DNA from: Archilochus colubris
Lineage: Eukaryota; Chordata; Aves; Apodiformes; Trochilidae
NCBI GenBank assembly: GCA_023079485.1
Contig: CM041091.1
Span: 34,197,093 to 34,261,092, forward strand
DNA: 64,000 bases
Reading direction: 5' to 3'
The position numbers were made by a program, and so were the translations under genes. Positions 1 through 11,849 of this stretch are shown here, in pieces. Positions within the stretch are counted from its first letter, which is position 1; each line of letters starts with the position of its first letter. The notes under the pieces are model-generated. The model was not told where the DNA came from and did not search any database. It worked only from the letters and a program-made list of their open reading frames with translations.

Positions 1-1259
1 GTGTTAAAAATCACTTTAGTCTGCCAACTTACTAGAAATTCAATAAAATGGTATGGGAGAATTTATTTGTGTATGTGCAATACATAGGTGTGAAATTAAA
101 CCAGCAGAGGTGTCCATGTGCCACCCGGGTGTGACAGGGAGAGGTTCCCCATCACCCATGTGTCACAGGCAGGGTAGAAAAGGGATGGAGGAAAACAGTC
201 CCAGAGGGATGAATTTGGGAGGTGAGAGGGGACAAAGCAGGGGGGGTAGGATGGGGGGGGTTCTTTTGGGTCTTGTTCTGTGCTCTGGCTGGTGGCCTCG
301 TTGGACCTGCATGCTGGGGCTGGCCCTGGTGCTTCCAGCCAGGTTGCTATTTATTTTTGCAAGTTTCTTTTTTACTAAACTCGTCCTGTTTCATGTATAT
401 TAACTCCTGCTTTTCCTGCACGGAGTGGGACTTGTGAGAGGCATGACATGACAAACCAGCTTTGTTTTCCAGTCAGATTCCCTCCTGTATGCTCCCCCAG
501 CTCCATCATCACATCCAACAGAGCCTGGGGCAAAGCTGGAGAAAAACACCCAGCACATTCAATTTACAAACAGAAATAAACACCTTTTCTGCAGGTTCTA
601 CATAATCACTAAAGAAAAACAGGGGAGAAAAAAAAAATAAAACACCCTCAACACAATATTTTCTCTGCAGTTTGTGCCTGGTGGTGGCGACCCTCGATTT
701 TATTGAGGAAATAACACCATTATGGCAAGATGTCTAGCACTGGGATCTTGGATGGCCTCCCAGTCTCCTTTCTGGTTTCCTGAGGAGCCAGGGGGTTCCT
801 TGCAGCTCGGCAGGGCCAGGGTGATGCCAGAGCAAAGCCGTGGCACGGTGCTGGCTGCCCAGAGCCACAACCTCACCCAGTGGCAGCAGAGCGGGTGAAA
901 ATGAATCAGATATGAAAATGTCTGAAGCAATAAATTAACACACAGCAGGGGGGTGATAGCTTAATCCTTTCTAGTCCAAACAGTACCTGACACCCATTAC
1001 TGCTACAGGAGGTGGGACACTGCAGCGGTACTGGAGCGAAAATGATCATTCCCAAGTGATTTGAGGCATGGCAATGGGTTTGTAATGCCATTCTGGGAGG
1101 GAACCTGTGCTGGGTTTTATAGTGTTTGTGCACCGAATCCAGGTTAACCTGGCAGTGTGTTTCCCTGGGTTTCCTTCTTTGATTAACCTAGAAAGTAGGA
1201 GTTTTAAGTCTGAACAGAACTTTGTAATTTTAAGTCTTTGTTGAGAGTCTGACAATAGC
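1..1259. other. Non-coding, no feature recognised
   Basis: No gene, repeat family or regulatory cluster stands out here. Composition is mixed, with a purine/G-rich patch around 200-260 that includes two G-runs, and a 10-A run at 628-637. The open frames on both strands are short, overlap one another and have no recognisable domain. I treat the stretch as unannotated intergenic or intronic DNA. Confidence 0.6.
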
Positions 1260-1640
1260 TGCTCATTATTCATGTGAAGGCTGATGAAGTATAGATAACA
1301 CTCACATAATGTAAAACATTACAGTCTTGACTGGATACATTTGTAGAATATTTAAACAACTAAAATAAACTCAGTGTCAGCAGACAGCACCTATCAGAAA
1401 ACATCTTTATAGTAATTTAACATTTACTGTGGAAAGCACAATACCTATTTGAAACTAATACACCGACAGTTTCAGAACAGTTTTTAAGCTAACTGAGGGA
1501 TATTTCTGCAATATTTTCATCCAGGAAAATATAATTTGCCTGGTTTTTAACATTGATGGCAGATAAACAAAAATGTTATTGCCAAGAACTTTACTGCAGA
1601 ATTAAATGTCCTGGGAAAAACATTTACTCTGCTGCTTTCC
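1260..1640. promoter_or_regulatory. Candidate conserved non-coding element
   Basis: This block is AT-rich and free of visible repeats, and its texture differs from the mixed sequence on either side. It contains a 15-nt palindrome with a 3-nt centre (arms TAATGT and ACATTA at 1307-1321) and several TAAT-type homeodomain cores. Few CpGs are present, so the case is weaker than for the other blocks. Function is inferred from texture alone. Confidence 0.25.
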
Positions 1641-4480
1641 CTAATACTGTGCCAAGCTCTCCTTTCAGGTGCACCCCTGTAAACCTACACTGATTTCAGC
1701 TGTTGCTGGAAGTGTGGGTTTGCTTACTTTCTGTTGCATACATAGTGAAACTAAAGAAACCTATGAGCTCATGAACAAACTGAGAGAGCACTTAGAAACT
1801 TCTTTCCCCTTTCTTCCCCCTCTTGGCTGAAATTCAGAAATCTGAACACTACATGAAAAGACTGGATTCAGAATCTGAGCATGCTTCATGCATCCCATGC
1901 CTCTGTGCTCAGTGCAACTCTAATTTTCCCTTGAAAACAACCAGCCACTTGTGATGCCAACACCTTCTGACCCCTTCAAAAGGATAACAATAATTACAAC
2001 AAGAAATACATAGATCTGTAGGAGTGGCACATTCACATTCCATGGGTTGGCTGACAGGGTTGGTCAGCACATTTCTTGCTGACCTGTCCATAAGCCACTA
2101 TTCTGGCTAGAAATGGATTTGGCTCTGGTTCCCAAGCAAATGCAACATAACCCATGGTATAGGCTGAAACATCAGCTCACAACATTATTTTAGCCCAGGT
2201 ATGAAACAACCATATCTGTGTGAAAATGTGTCCTCCCGTGCATGTGTGGCATTGATAACCCACAGGCTGTGCAGCCCAGAATCACCCTGGAGGCATCTGG
2301 GGACAAGAAGTGAGGATGTGGAACTTACCAGACTTGCAGGTGTTGGCACTGCTTCTAAAGCTCCAAGTCCACCATCAGGAGTGCCTCCCATGCCTGGTTC
2401 TCACCACTGGTGCAGGGTCACCTCTGCCCATCTCATTCCCTGCCAAGGGCTGGACTGTGGCTCTGCTGACTCGGGCTCATCACATTCCCCTAGGAGTAAG
2501 ATATTAGCATTACCCAAATGCTGTGGAAAAAGAGGAAAACAGGAACATTCTGGCTAGATGCCTCTCTTCTCAGCCGGGCCAGCTGAGGAGGGGTGGGCAC
2601 GGGGGCAGCCCCACCACCCTGCACAGCAGCCCCGACCCTGCTCTGGCAGGGCACGGCGCTATGAAAGAGCAATTCATCTCCTGTTGATGGACACTTTAGA
2701 GCAGTGTTTCTCAACTGTTTAAAGTTGAAAGAGCATCAAACCCTTTTGAAGAAAACCTACAGATCACCTTGGAAAGTGTCACCACAACTGTCTCCCTCTT
2801 CAAGCCAGGGCCAAAACTTTGTGTGCTCACAGCTTGCCTCTGCTCCCTTTTTGGGGTTTTTGTAGGTGTGAGGGCACGTGGGCACGTTTGGTCACCCCGG
2901 ACCACTTCTCAATGTCATCCTGCTCACCTGTGGCTCCAGGACCAGGAGAAAATAAAAGTAGGCTGCAGTATTAAAAAAATGATGTATATCCACATTGATA
3001 CCTTACAAAATCTGAGGCATAATGGACTTGATTCCTCAGCTCTTTGTGGTGTGTACGTAGAGGTTCACACTTGCAAAAACCCAGAACAAACTCGACATTA
3101 GTGCCACCTCCCTGACAAGGTAGTTTTATATACTCAATTACCACTGCATTATCTTTCACCTCGACTCTATGTGAGAACAGTGAGAAGAAAATATATTTCA
3201 CTTAGAGCTCCTTCATTCAAAAGAGTTTGCCTTTGTCTTCCTTTACCCTATTCACTGACAGCAAACTTCATGAATTAACTGGCTCGTGGTATAACTCATG
3301 CATGGAAATCCAATATAACCTCTTGGCTATAAGCAGTAACACTTCGCTTATCGTACACTAAGAGAATTTTTACTGGTTAATTAAGATTTGTTTGCTTAAT
3401 TTTTGTCAGGCAGTCAGGGATGTTGCTGTTCTGTCTCACAGCTGGGAAAATAGTGATGTATACACTGTATAAAAGTGCCAAAATAAGAAATGTTAGACTG
3501 CAGTGTCTATGGTAGTAAATCTTTTTTGTAATCCTAACTTCATATTTCCATTGAATTGTTCCTCCCGAGCTGTGCAGACAGGTGAAGTATTTGAGCATAG
3601 TCACATCTGCTTTGCTGCTGCTAACAGCCTAAAGTTGGTAATCTGGAGGCAGGCAGACGGCACAGAGGATGCTGGTGGCACTCCCCGGGCTGCAAAATAT
3701 TACAGCACACCTTGGATAGTGCTTGCTTTCGAAATTTCCTTTGCACTTTGTTTACTATATATTCCAATAGTGTAATATTAAACAAAAACAGTGTGTCCTG
3801 TGCCAGAATGATTGATTACTACACCGTGGCAAGGTCACCTCCTAGGAACAGGCTGAGTGCAGTAAGGGCTGTCTGACTCATACAGTTAACACTATATCCG
3901 CATTGTATGAATGTCACCAGCAATCCAGTGATTTATTGCTTGGAAGGCTCTGTTCAATTTTTTCTGCCTGACCAAATTGCACATTTTCTAGAAAAAGAAG
4001 CAAAAATATTTCAGCACATGGATTACCCCAAGTCCTCATTTCTCCCACTAGGTTCAACGAGTCTTTTCAAAGATGCTGATTATCAAAACCTCATATTTTT
4101 CACTTTTTTTCCACCCTATTCTGCCAGATATTTGGCAAAAAATGATTATTACACTAATAACAAGGTGCAGCAGAAGACTAAGGGTTTTTTAATCAGATTT
4201 TGGTAACATCTGTGGGCCAGGAAAAAGGGCAGCTGTATGTTCTGTTTCTTAATTTTAGTAAGATTTACTCTGGGTATAAAATATTAGCCTCAGGCAGAAT
4301 TTAACTGGCTTAAAAGAAAAGAAATGATAGTCTTACAGAAACTACCTAACTCAAATTGTTTGAAAACAGTGACTGAGATTAATCCCTTTTGCTCTAAGAA
4401 ATGCCTACTTTCTGACAAAGAAGATATAATTATAGATTGAGAGAAATGACTTTCAAAATTAACATTCCAGCAGACCCCAA
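1641..4480. other. Non-coding, no feature recognised
   Basis: From 1641 to about 3300 the sequence is ordinary mixed-composition DNA with no motif cluster. From 3300 to 4480 it is more AT-rich and contains a 99-codon open frame at 3907-4206 on the plus strand, which has no domain or family motif and no convincing splice or promoter context. I see no repeat family and no RNA gene. Confidence 0.55.
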
Positions 4481-6650
4481 CATAATAGATACATTCATTC
4501 CTGGTGTATCTGCATGGAAATCAAAGGAGATACATCATGTTTGAATCCAGGCTTTTATTTTTAGAACATACAGCACATTTGCAGCAGGCTGGCTCACTCC
4601 CTCCCTGTGCACAGAGGGAGAGATGGAACCCAGCTGGGAAACCAGACTGGGGGTCCAGGAACCTGGGCTCTGCAAACCTGGGGCCAACAAAAGGGGAAGG
4701 GATTTTGGAAGGCATTTGTGTGCCTAGAAATCCAGGCAGGTGAGGTAGAGGTGGGTGTTGTGGCATTTTCAAAAATTGCCTTTTTCTGTAGGCACCTGAG
4801 CCTCTAGGTGGTTTTTTCGTGCTGTTAAAATCTACTTTCTGTTCCTCTCTCCATCCCATGCCACCCGTGTATCATTAGGCCTCACAGAAAAAAAGAAAAA
4901 CAAATCAACAGAAAATCTGGGGTTAATACAACCTTTTATCTCAGTGGACAATAAAAAGTAGGTAGCTAATGTAACTTAACCAACGCCACATAATGCATCA
5001 ATTAATGCTGCATGTAGCCAACCGTATCTGACACAGGAACTGAGATATATTGGGTCTCCTGAACCCCTTACAATTACTCTGTGGGTTTTTTTCTATGATG
5101 ACAATAAGTGTATCTGTGCAATGAAACTCCCATTACCTACCTGCCCTTCAAAGCACTCTCTGAACATCAGCTCAGAGACCACGATTTAGGAAGCAATGAC
5201 TGGAACCATCTTGAGACATTAAAGAGTGTCTTCCAGCTCTTTCAGTATGGGTTTTATTCCAGGACCAACATTTCCCCCAGCAGTCTTCTCCTGCTCTTGT
5301 TTATACCTGTGGAGCAATTAAGTATTTTAATTTTAAATGGGAAGGAAATTAATTTGGGGTGAAGGTCAGCTAAGATCTAAGCACAGACGGGTGTGCTATC
5401 CCTCTAGTCTATTAAGTCCCAAAATGTTCCAGCTCAATAAGGACGAGTTCATTGATCCACCTCACTCCAAAGAAAGAAACAGGAGAAAGCGCCATGAAAC
5501 TAAGCAAAAAGTCAGCAAAGCACAAGCTCAGCAAACCCAAAATGCCCAGAGCAGAGGGCGGATCTCTGAGCCACCCAGTCCTGGTGACTCCTGGAACTAA
5601 TTCTGCAGCAGCTCCATTCCTACCTGCACGTGACTTGGGTCATACTTCATCTTCTAATTGATATCTGCCATTGCCTCATAACTAATGATGACTAATGGTG
5701 ATATCTAGAAAGACAAATAAAAGCTAATGCAAAGCCCTACTGTGGTACAGTTCCCTTTGGAAAGCTCCCGGGCCATTAAGAAGCAATTCCAAGAGGAGAT
5801 TGATGTGCCCTGGGGGTTGCTCCCAGGGATGTGGTGCATCTCCAGCCCCCCGGGGCAGCTCACCCTCCTCATTGCTCTGGAGGAGAGCACTGCTCTGCGA
5901 CCCTCTCCAGCTGTGCCAGGGGATGCCATGGCTGGGAATGGCTGGGAATGGCTCTGCCAAAGGAAACGCAGCCTGAGACACTCAGGTGCATTGAGATGCA
6001 GCCACTGCTGTGCCCAAGCAGCATCCTGCAGCCTTGGCACCTTGCTCTCCCAGTGGTGGGTGGTTTTCCCTGGTTTTTTTCACCAGCATGACTTCCTGGA
6101 AGTAAAAAATCCAGGAATTAATTCCTCAAGTACTCCAGATGGACAGTGGTGTTTTCAACAGGTAGAACCCTGTACACACAAAACCAGACTCAGTTTATAA
6201 CAAGGTGTTGGCTTGATTAAAGATGCTGATTTTTCACAAGAGTCATCTGTGTCCTTTTGGAAAAGTTATGTTCTTTTAATTATAAAGTTTGTCACCCAGT
6301 GCAATTTTAATGTAATGAAACATTAAACTGGACCTTGTGGTTGATGTAAGATAAAATTATTCATTGAATATTAGACCACTAGGCCACCTACTGTTCTTTT
6401 ACAAATGGTTGAACTACCACGGGGTTACAGAACTTAACATGTAAATTGCAGCAGAAGTTATAATTTCTGTTGCAAATCCCAAAAGACTGTCATTTAAGTC
6501 AAATATATGAGTGAAATTTTGCCTCTGTACTGTAATAATGCAGGGAAAATGACCAAAATCTGAACGTGTCTAAAGTAATTATTAACCCAATAATAATACA
6601 ATTTTACTTATTTAATCAGGAGCCTTAAAAATTGTTAATGGCAACTTCTT
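4481..6650. other. Non-coding, GC-richer patch then AT-rich
   Basis: The part from 4560 to 6090 is richer in GC and therefore carries several overlapping open frames of 80-157 codons on both strands. None has a recognisable domain, and overlapping frames on opposite strands argue against coding. A 10-bp unit (GCTGGGAATG) occurs twice in tandem near 5933-5952. After 6200 the sequence turns AT-rich without a clear motif cluster. Confidence 0.55.
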
Positions 6651-6699
6651 CTTATAAAAATGGAGTTTTAAACACTGGCATTTAATTTTAGGGATAACA

Positions 6700-8240
6700 A
6701 TACTCGATCTAGCCCATTAGTGAGATCTTTTGTGAAGCCAAGCAGTCTGTGCACTTCAGAGCAATTCGTGCTCGTCTTTGAGATCATTTCTCTCACATAA
6801 GCAAGAACAGCTTTATAAAATAATCTTTTTAAAGTGAATTGAATATTTAACCGCGCACCAAAAATCTTGAGGAAGTTCAACGAGATTAAAAAAATAAATA
6901 AATCAGGGACTGAAATCCCTGCGTGGAGCAGATTTGCATGGATCCTGCTTGGAAGGCTGTTAAAATCCACCAGATCATTTCCCTTTATCCCCAAAGCCTT
7001 GGGATCGGGTGTATAAAGAGGAGAGGGCAGTTGGAGGGAAATCATTCGCAGTGCCTGCGCCTGCCTCCCCGCTGCTGCCAGGGAGGAATCCGAGCAGTGA
7101 CTGTGCATCACCCTGAATCTGTAATAATAGCACCTTTCCTGTCACTCTTTGTCCCTTCATTTTTAAGCGCGGTTGGGTCAGGAGCAGGCAATTTACATTT
7201 TTATATAATCTTTGCTCAGGTGATTCAGCCCCTCTGACGTTTCCGCGTTTTGTGTGCGGCTCCGGGTTTCACCTCCCCTCCGCCTGCATTTCCACGGATG
7301 GGGTCTGCCATCCTCCCAGCTGATACAGATCTATTTAGCTGCTCCCCCTTGCCATACCTGCAGCCTGTAGCAGGTTGTCAGGGAATGAATTTTCATTTTC
7401 TCCCCCGTGAGTCCATCACGTGGCTGTCACCAGAATTTGCTCTGTCTGAACTCCTCCATCCCCCTGATTTATGGCTGGTTGATGAGAGGTTGGAGGGCTC
7501 TCAGCGTAGCAATAATCCACACCCTGGTCTGGCACCCATCTAAAGTTAGGATTTCCGATGTAAATATTTCGTCCCTGTGGCACGATGATCATTTAGGAAA
7601 TTATTAAATAACTTTTTGTCGGACAGAACACCTTTGGGATATTTTTCTAGGTCAATATTCATCAGCAGACCCCGAATGTAAAGGTTAAGTGCACATTTCC
7701 TCTGCCAAATAAGAATGAATTTCAAACCTGATTGATTCTGGTCATGGAAACCGTAAATACTTACTCCAAATGGTGGATAGGTTACTAAGTCCACTCATTT
7801 CCACATCTGATATCGATAATACTCCGCTTCCCCCTTATCAGCCCCTCTCATATTTCACCATCGTGAGCAGCGTGCGGGGAGCTGGCCGTGCCTGTCGGGG
7901 TTGGCTGATGGCCCCTGCCTTCCCCCCGCACCATTCTTCAGTGGTCCTTGAATCTTTCACCCCTGTCACTCCTCTTTCATCATTATCTGAGGTGATCGGT
8001 CAGCCCTGTGCCACCACCTGTCTCTTCGATCCGATGCCAACAGTGCTCCGGAAAACTGTCACTCCTGAGCTCCTTCCATTTATAGTGAGTCTCATTAACA
8101 CCTCTCTTCCCTCTGGCCATGTGCCACTACAATTTAAGATGACTGTTGTTACTAAACACGCACGAAAAAATATGTTAAAATAGCGTTAAGAGCCTGATTT
8201 AAATCTATTAAAGCCTGACAATTTGGAGCTAAAATCTCCC
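6700..8240. promoter_or_regulatory. CpG-retaining candidate enhancer block
   Basis: This 1.5-kb block is fairly AT-rich yet keeps many CpGs in a window that is otherwise CpG-poor. Nine lie between 7168 and 7296 (for example in GACGTTTCCGCG at 7237-7248), and more are spread through 7500-8240. It also has a perfect octamer ATTTGCAT at 6932-6939 and CACGTG near 7420. Retained CpG in birds usually means low germline methylation or purifying selection, so a conserved enhancer or small CpG-island-like element is plausible. The block includes an ancient LINE fragment at 7956-8190. No transcript is evident, and regulatory function is inferred. Confidence 0.4.
7956..8190 (+). mobile_element. L2-type LINE fossil, endonuclease-RT linker region
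   Basis: About 75 codons read in one uninterrupted frame and resemble the region just before the reverse transcriptase domain of L2-clade LINE ORF2. Recognisable pieces in order are a leading FTPVTPLSSLSEV segment, the LFDPMPTVLRKTV segment (the family typically has a DPIPT motif followed by LLKE), LINTSLPSGHVP, and a QFKMTVVTKHARKN segment. The order and spacing match the family, which makes chance similarity unlikely. CR1-clade elements usually show GPDGIPPRVL at this place, so L2 fits better. The copy is only a fragment: no catalytic domain remains and the frame stops soon after. It sits inside a CpG-retaining block, so it may have been co-opted as regulatory DNA. Confidence 0.7.
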
Positions 8241-8249
8241 TCCGTGTCT

Positions 8250-9436
8250 GCGGGGGGCGAGGGGGTGCGTGTATTTTCCATGAATGTATTTATCATACCT
8301 GTATAAATATATATCTGTATATGTATGCATGTATTCCCCCTCCCTTGGCCTCCCCTCAGCCTCAGCACTGCACCTCATCTGGGAACAAACGCCGCTGCCG
8401 GCCCCCAGACACAAAGCCCGAGTGAAGAGGATTTATGCTGGAGACATAAAGGCGGCCGGGAGAAGGGAGAGAGAGGAGAGGTGGGGGTGGCACTGGGGGG
8501 CTCCTGGGGCAGCTGGGTGCAGGCAGCCCTGCCCTGATCCCACTCAGCAGCCAAGTCTGAAATTCTGTCCAAACACACGGGCAGACCCGGGCAAGAGAAC
8601 GGCTCCTACCCCTAAACCCCACACATGATGCTTAACCCCACACATGATGCTGCTTTCCTTTCCTTTTACCTTGGCTTTCCTGTCCAGGAGCAAAGGGGAA
8701 AATAATACTTAGATAAGAATTACAGTTTCAGAGTGCTTCCCTGGAAGGAGATGGTGAACGAACCCAAGCTATCTTTGGAATAAAATGTTTTTTAAGCTTT
8801 TAAGCACCCAAAGAATCTTTGATGACTGAAATTATATGCACAGCATCAGGAGTGCAGACAGCTTCTGTGGTAAACATTTTGCCACTCTCTTTATAGAAAT
8901 TCAAGTCCTTTCATGAGGTATAAAACTATCAAAGCCCACTCAGGTGTTTTTTCAGTGGTTTTCTTGCTCTACCTTCACCCTTGAAATGACTTCGGGCCTT
9001 CTGCTACAACAGTGCTTGTTTCGGAAGCACAACTGAGAGAAGGACACGAGCAATGCCAGAGAGTGAAACCAAAGGGCTTCTCCCCTTTTGGGAGGCCAGA
9101 CCAGCACAAAAAAACCCCGACATATTTTGCACGCAGGGAGAATCTTTTGCAGCTCCCAGATGGTCCCATGTCCCTGCAGGTGGACCTTCCATAGCCAGCA
9201 CTGTCACCACCAGCCCTCTTGGTTAAAGCCCAGCCAGGGATGCCCTGGAAACACAGAGATATCCTCAGAGTTCTTCAGGAGGACCCAGTGCTTGACTAAG
9301 CCCCTGCATAAGCCTTGACAAGCCTTAAAGGGATTTCAGAGCTCACAGGTTTGTTCTGCTGAGAAAATGGCATTTGGAAAGGTAAAATCCAGAGGGGTGG
9401 GTAGCAGGGAGCCATGCAAGTGATGGGAAGGATTTT
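8250..9436. other. Non-coding, GC-mixed
   Basis: The segment 8360-8620 is GC-rich with some CpGs and may be the edge of the preceding block. The open frames over it overlap on both strands and show no domain. The rest is plain sequence without repeats, apart from the short tandem duplication listed separately. Confidence 0.5.
8615..8651 (+). repeat. 19-bp tandem duplication
   Basis: The unit AACCCCACACATGATGCTT is present once in full and again, directly adjoining, for 18 matching bases. Two near-identical copies suggest a recent slippage or small duplication event. No function is apparent. Confidence 0.85.
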
Positions 9437-9439
9437 ATC

Positions 9440-9455
9440 TTTTTTTTTTTTTTTT
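9440..9455. repeat. Poly(T) run, 16 nt
   Basis: An uninterrupted run of 16 T. No LINE or SINE body adjoins it that I can recognise, so it is listed as a simple repeat rather than a retroposon tail. Confidence 0.9.
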
Positions 9456-10910
9456 AAACTCTCAGCACACTAAAAAGTATAGACACACACAGCTGATTGC
9501 CAATCTGAAAGAAAAACATGGTGGATTTTATTGGGCTGGATTCAGCTCAACCCCCAGGTCTGACCACCACAAACACTGAGAAAGTACCAGAACCTGAACT
9601 TAGGGATAAAGCCAAATTTTGTGACTGATTTTTGTTTTAATGCTCAACAGTGTTTGAACACTAAGCCCAGACCTGGACACCCAAGTTTCAGATGGGTTCC
9701 AAGCATGAATGCTCCTCTCCTGCAGGCAGCTGCCTGCACCACAGCCTCCTGGCTCTGCAATGCCATCTCCAAAACCTCGTGGTGCTGCAGGTGATGGCAG
9801 CACAGACCCTCAGGAAAGCAGCATGGTCAGATGGCACCTTGCCTTCAATTTCTGAGGGGGACCATTCCCTCTACATCCACCTTTACTCTCTGTGGTATCA
9901 CATGAGAGTACAAAACCATCTCTGAAGCAAAACCCCAGAGCAAGGCACAGCCCTACTGAGCTCTCTGGGCTATCTTGGCAGCATCTCCAGGCAGAGCCCT
10001 CCCTGCTCCAAATGGTTAGTGGCATCTTTCTCTCATGCTGATGTCAGGAATTGTATTTCTGGTCCTGAAGTTTGCTTTCAACATTATTGATCATGCAATC
10101 TTGCTCTATGACCTGGAACATGTCTGTCAACAGCCTTTCTTGGGCTTACAAGTCCAAAGTCACAAACGAATGTTCCTGTCACTAGCTTGGGGAAAAGTCA
10201 CAAAAGTGCATTAGATTTGTCCATTTGCCAATCATCACTCACTTATTTCTGTGGCACTGAATAATCTAAATGCAGCCCCTACAGACTGATTGCCAGGCCT
10301 GCAATACCTGGTTATTGTCTCCTTGGTCACCACGTGGCCAGGCTCCATCCAGCTTCCCAGGCTCCATCCTGCCTCCTCCCTACTCACCTCCTCACTAAGG
10401 TCTGGCCCAATTGAAATTAGGCCAAAAAAAAGTTTAAATATGCTTATGCGTATTTTTATGATTACGAAAAGAAAAAACAAAAAAAAAGACTGTGCTTTTT
10501 GTCAGCATTAAACCTGATGTTACTTGACTAATAACAAAAATTACCATTATTCTTTACTTTCCATATTTCATGCTTCATATTTCACCTTAAAAGTCGCCTT
10601 TGTTATGTTGCTGAAACAAAAAAAATTAAACCTGGTGTGGTTAAGAAGCTGTGGTACTGATCCTGTTCACAGGCAGTGGTTGTTCCTTTTTCTCTCCCCT
10701 CTCCAGCCCCTGCTCATGTTTGCCCAACGTGCAGGTTGGTGTGGTGCTCAGAAGGGCTCTGCCTTCCCTGTCAACATTCACAGCACAAAATGCACTGAGA
10801 TCCTCCATCCCACTACCAGCAAGTCCAAATAACATCCAAAGGCAAACCAATATTGCAAGCACAAACCATTCCTTGGCACAGAAGGTAGGGCCAGCAGTAT
10901 GTGAAGACAC
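9456..10910. other. Non-coding, no feature recognised
   Basis: Ordinary mixed-composition sequence. A near-duplicate phrase CAGGCTCCATCC occurs twice close together at about 10340-10370. Open frames are short and overlap on opposite strands. No repeat family, RNA gene or motif cluster was seen. Confidence 0.55.
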
Positions 10911-10913
10911 TGC

Positions 10914-10939
10914 TTTTAATTATGCATTTTAATTATGCA
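10914..10939. promoter_or_regulatory. Tandem POU4-like/homeodomain sites
   Basis: A 13-bp unit, TTTTAATTATGCA, is repeated exactly twice in direct tandem. Read on the minus strand each unit is TGCATAATTAAAA, close to the known POU4 (Brn-3) binding consensus of the GCATAATTAAT type, and each also contains the homeodomain core TAATTA. The duplication is seen directly; binding is inferred from motif similarity. Confidence 0.45.
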
Positions 10940-11358
10940 TTCCTGTTGCACAGGTAGTTTTTTTAACCAAGTTTTCAAGTGGTTTCTAATTACATATGCC
11001 ATGGTTTAGGTGTATCTCAATCCAGAGCAAGTTTGAAATACTGATCTTACCTACACTGATCCAAAACCTCACCCAAAAACTTGTCCTGGTATAGCTTGTG
11101 AATAGTATTTTAAAAATAAAACAAAATCCTCATTTCCAGTCTTTGGCTAAGTAGGCTCTTCTTCAATGCAGACACAAAGAGGATGACACGAGGAGCAAAC
11201 CCCAGCACTCCCATGCATACAAGACAAAACAAGGCTTGGGGGAGAGATCCTCCCTGTCTTAGCAACTTCTTCACGGGTTTTAAATAAAAACAAATGAAAA
11301 AAGAAAAGGTGCAAAACCATCAGGTCTCTGGGTTTCATGTCTGCTGGCATGCCCCGTT

Positions 11359-11401
11359 TGTACAGTCCCTCCTATCTAGCTATAGGGATTGCTACTGTAC
11401 A
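11359..11401. other. Nested inverted repeat (possible stem-loop)
   Basis: Outer arms TGTACAGT (11359-11366) and ACTGTACA (11394-11401) are perfectly complementary. An inner pair, CCTAT (11371-11375) and ATAGG (11382-11386), encloses a 6-nt loop. The whole hairpin is 43 nt, shorter than a typical animal microRNA precursor. It may be a structured site or chance. Confidence 0.5.
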
Positions 11402-11810
11402 GTGAGAAGTGAACTGCAATTAATTTCCTTCATTAAATGGGTTATAAAGGCATGTTTCCTAAATCTCAGAGAAGGGTATTTTCTAGTAAGCATTTATTTG
11501 ATGCTTAGAGCAATAAAGTTTTAGATCCAATTGTACTACAAGTAACCATCAGCAACAGCAGTAAATAATACTACTATTCTGCACACAGCAACAAGATCCT
11601 ACTTGCCATGACAAAAAAATGCCTATGATGACCACAGCTCACCCATGGACCAGGAATTTATTGGGAATGGGTGTTGGAGAGTTTCACAGCCTCTGGTACA
11701 GGCAGACACACAGCCCCCTTCACTTCACCAGGAGCCCAAAAAAGAATCATAAGGCTTTGCTTTTTCTTTTATATTCTCTTTAAATCTAGGTGTCAGTAAT
11801 GAAGGTAGGT

Positions 11811-11849
11811 AAAAAAAAATAAAAAATAAAAAATAAAAATCAAAAAAAA
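11811..11849. repeat. A-rich (AAAAAT)n-type simple repeat
   Basis: A-runs interrupted at near-regular intervals by single T bases, ending in a short run of A. This is low-complexity sequence with no adjoining retroposon that I can identify. Confidence 0.85.
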
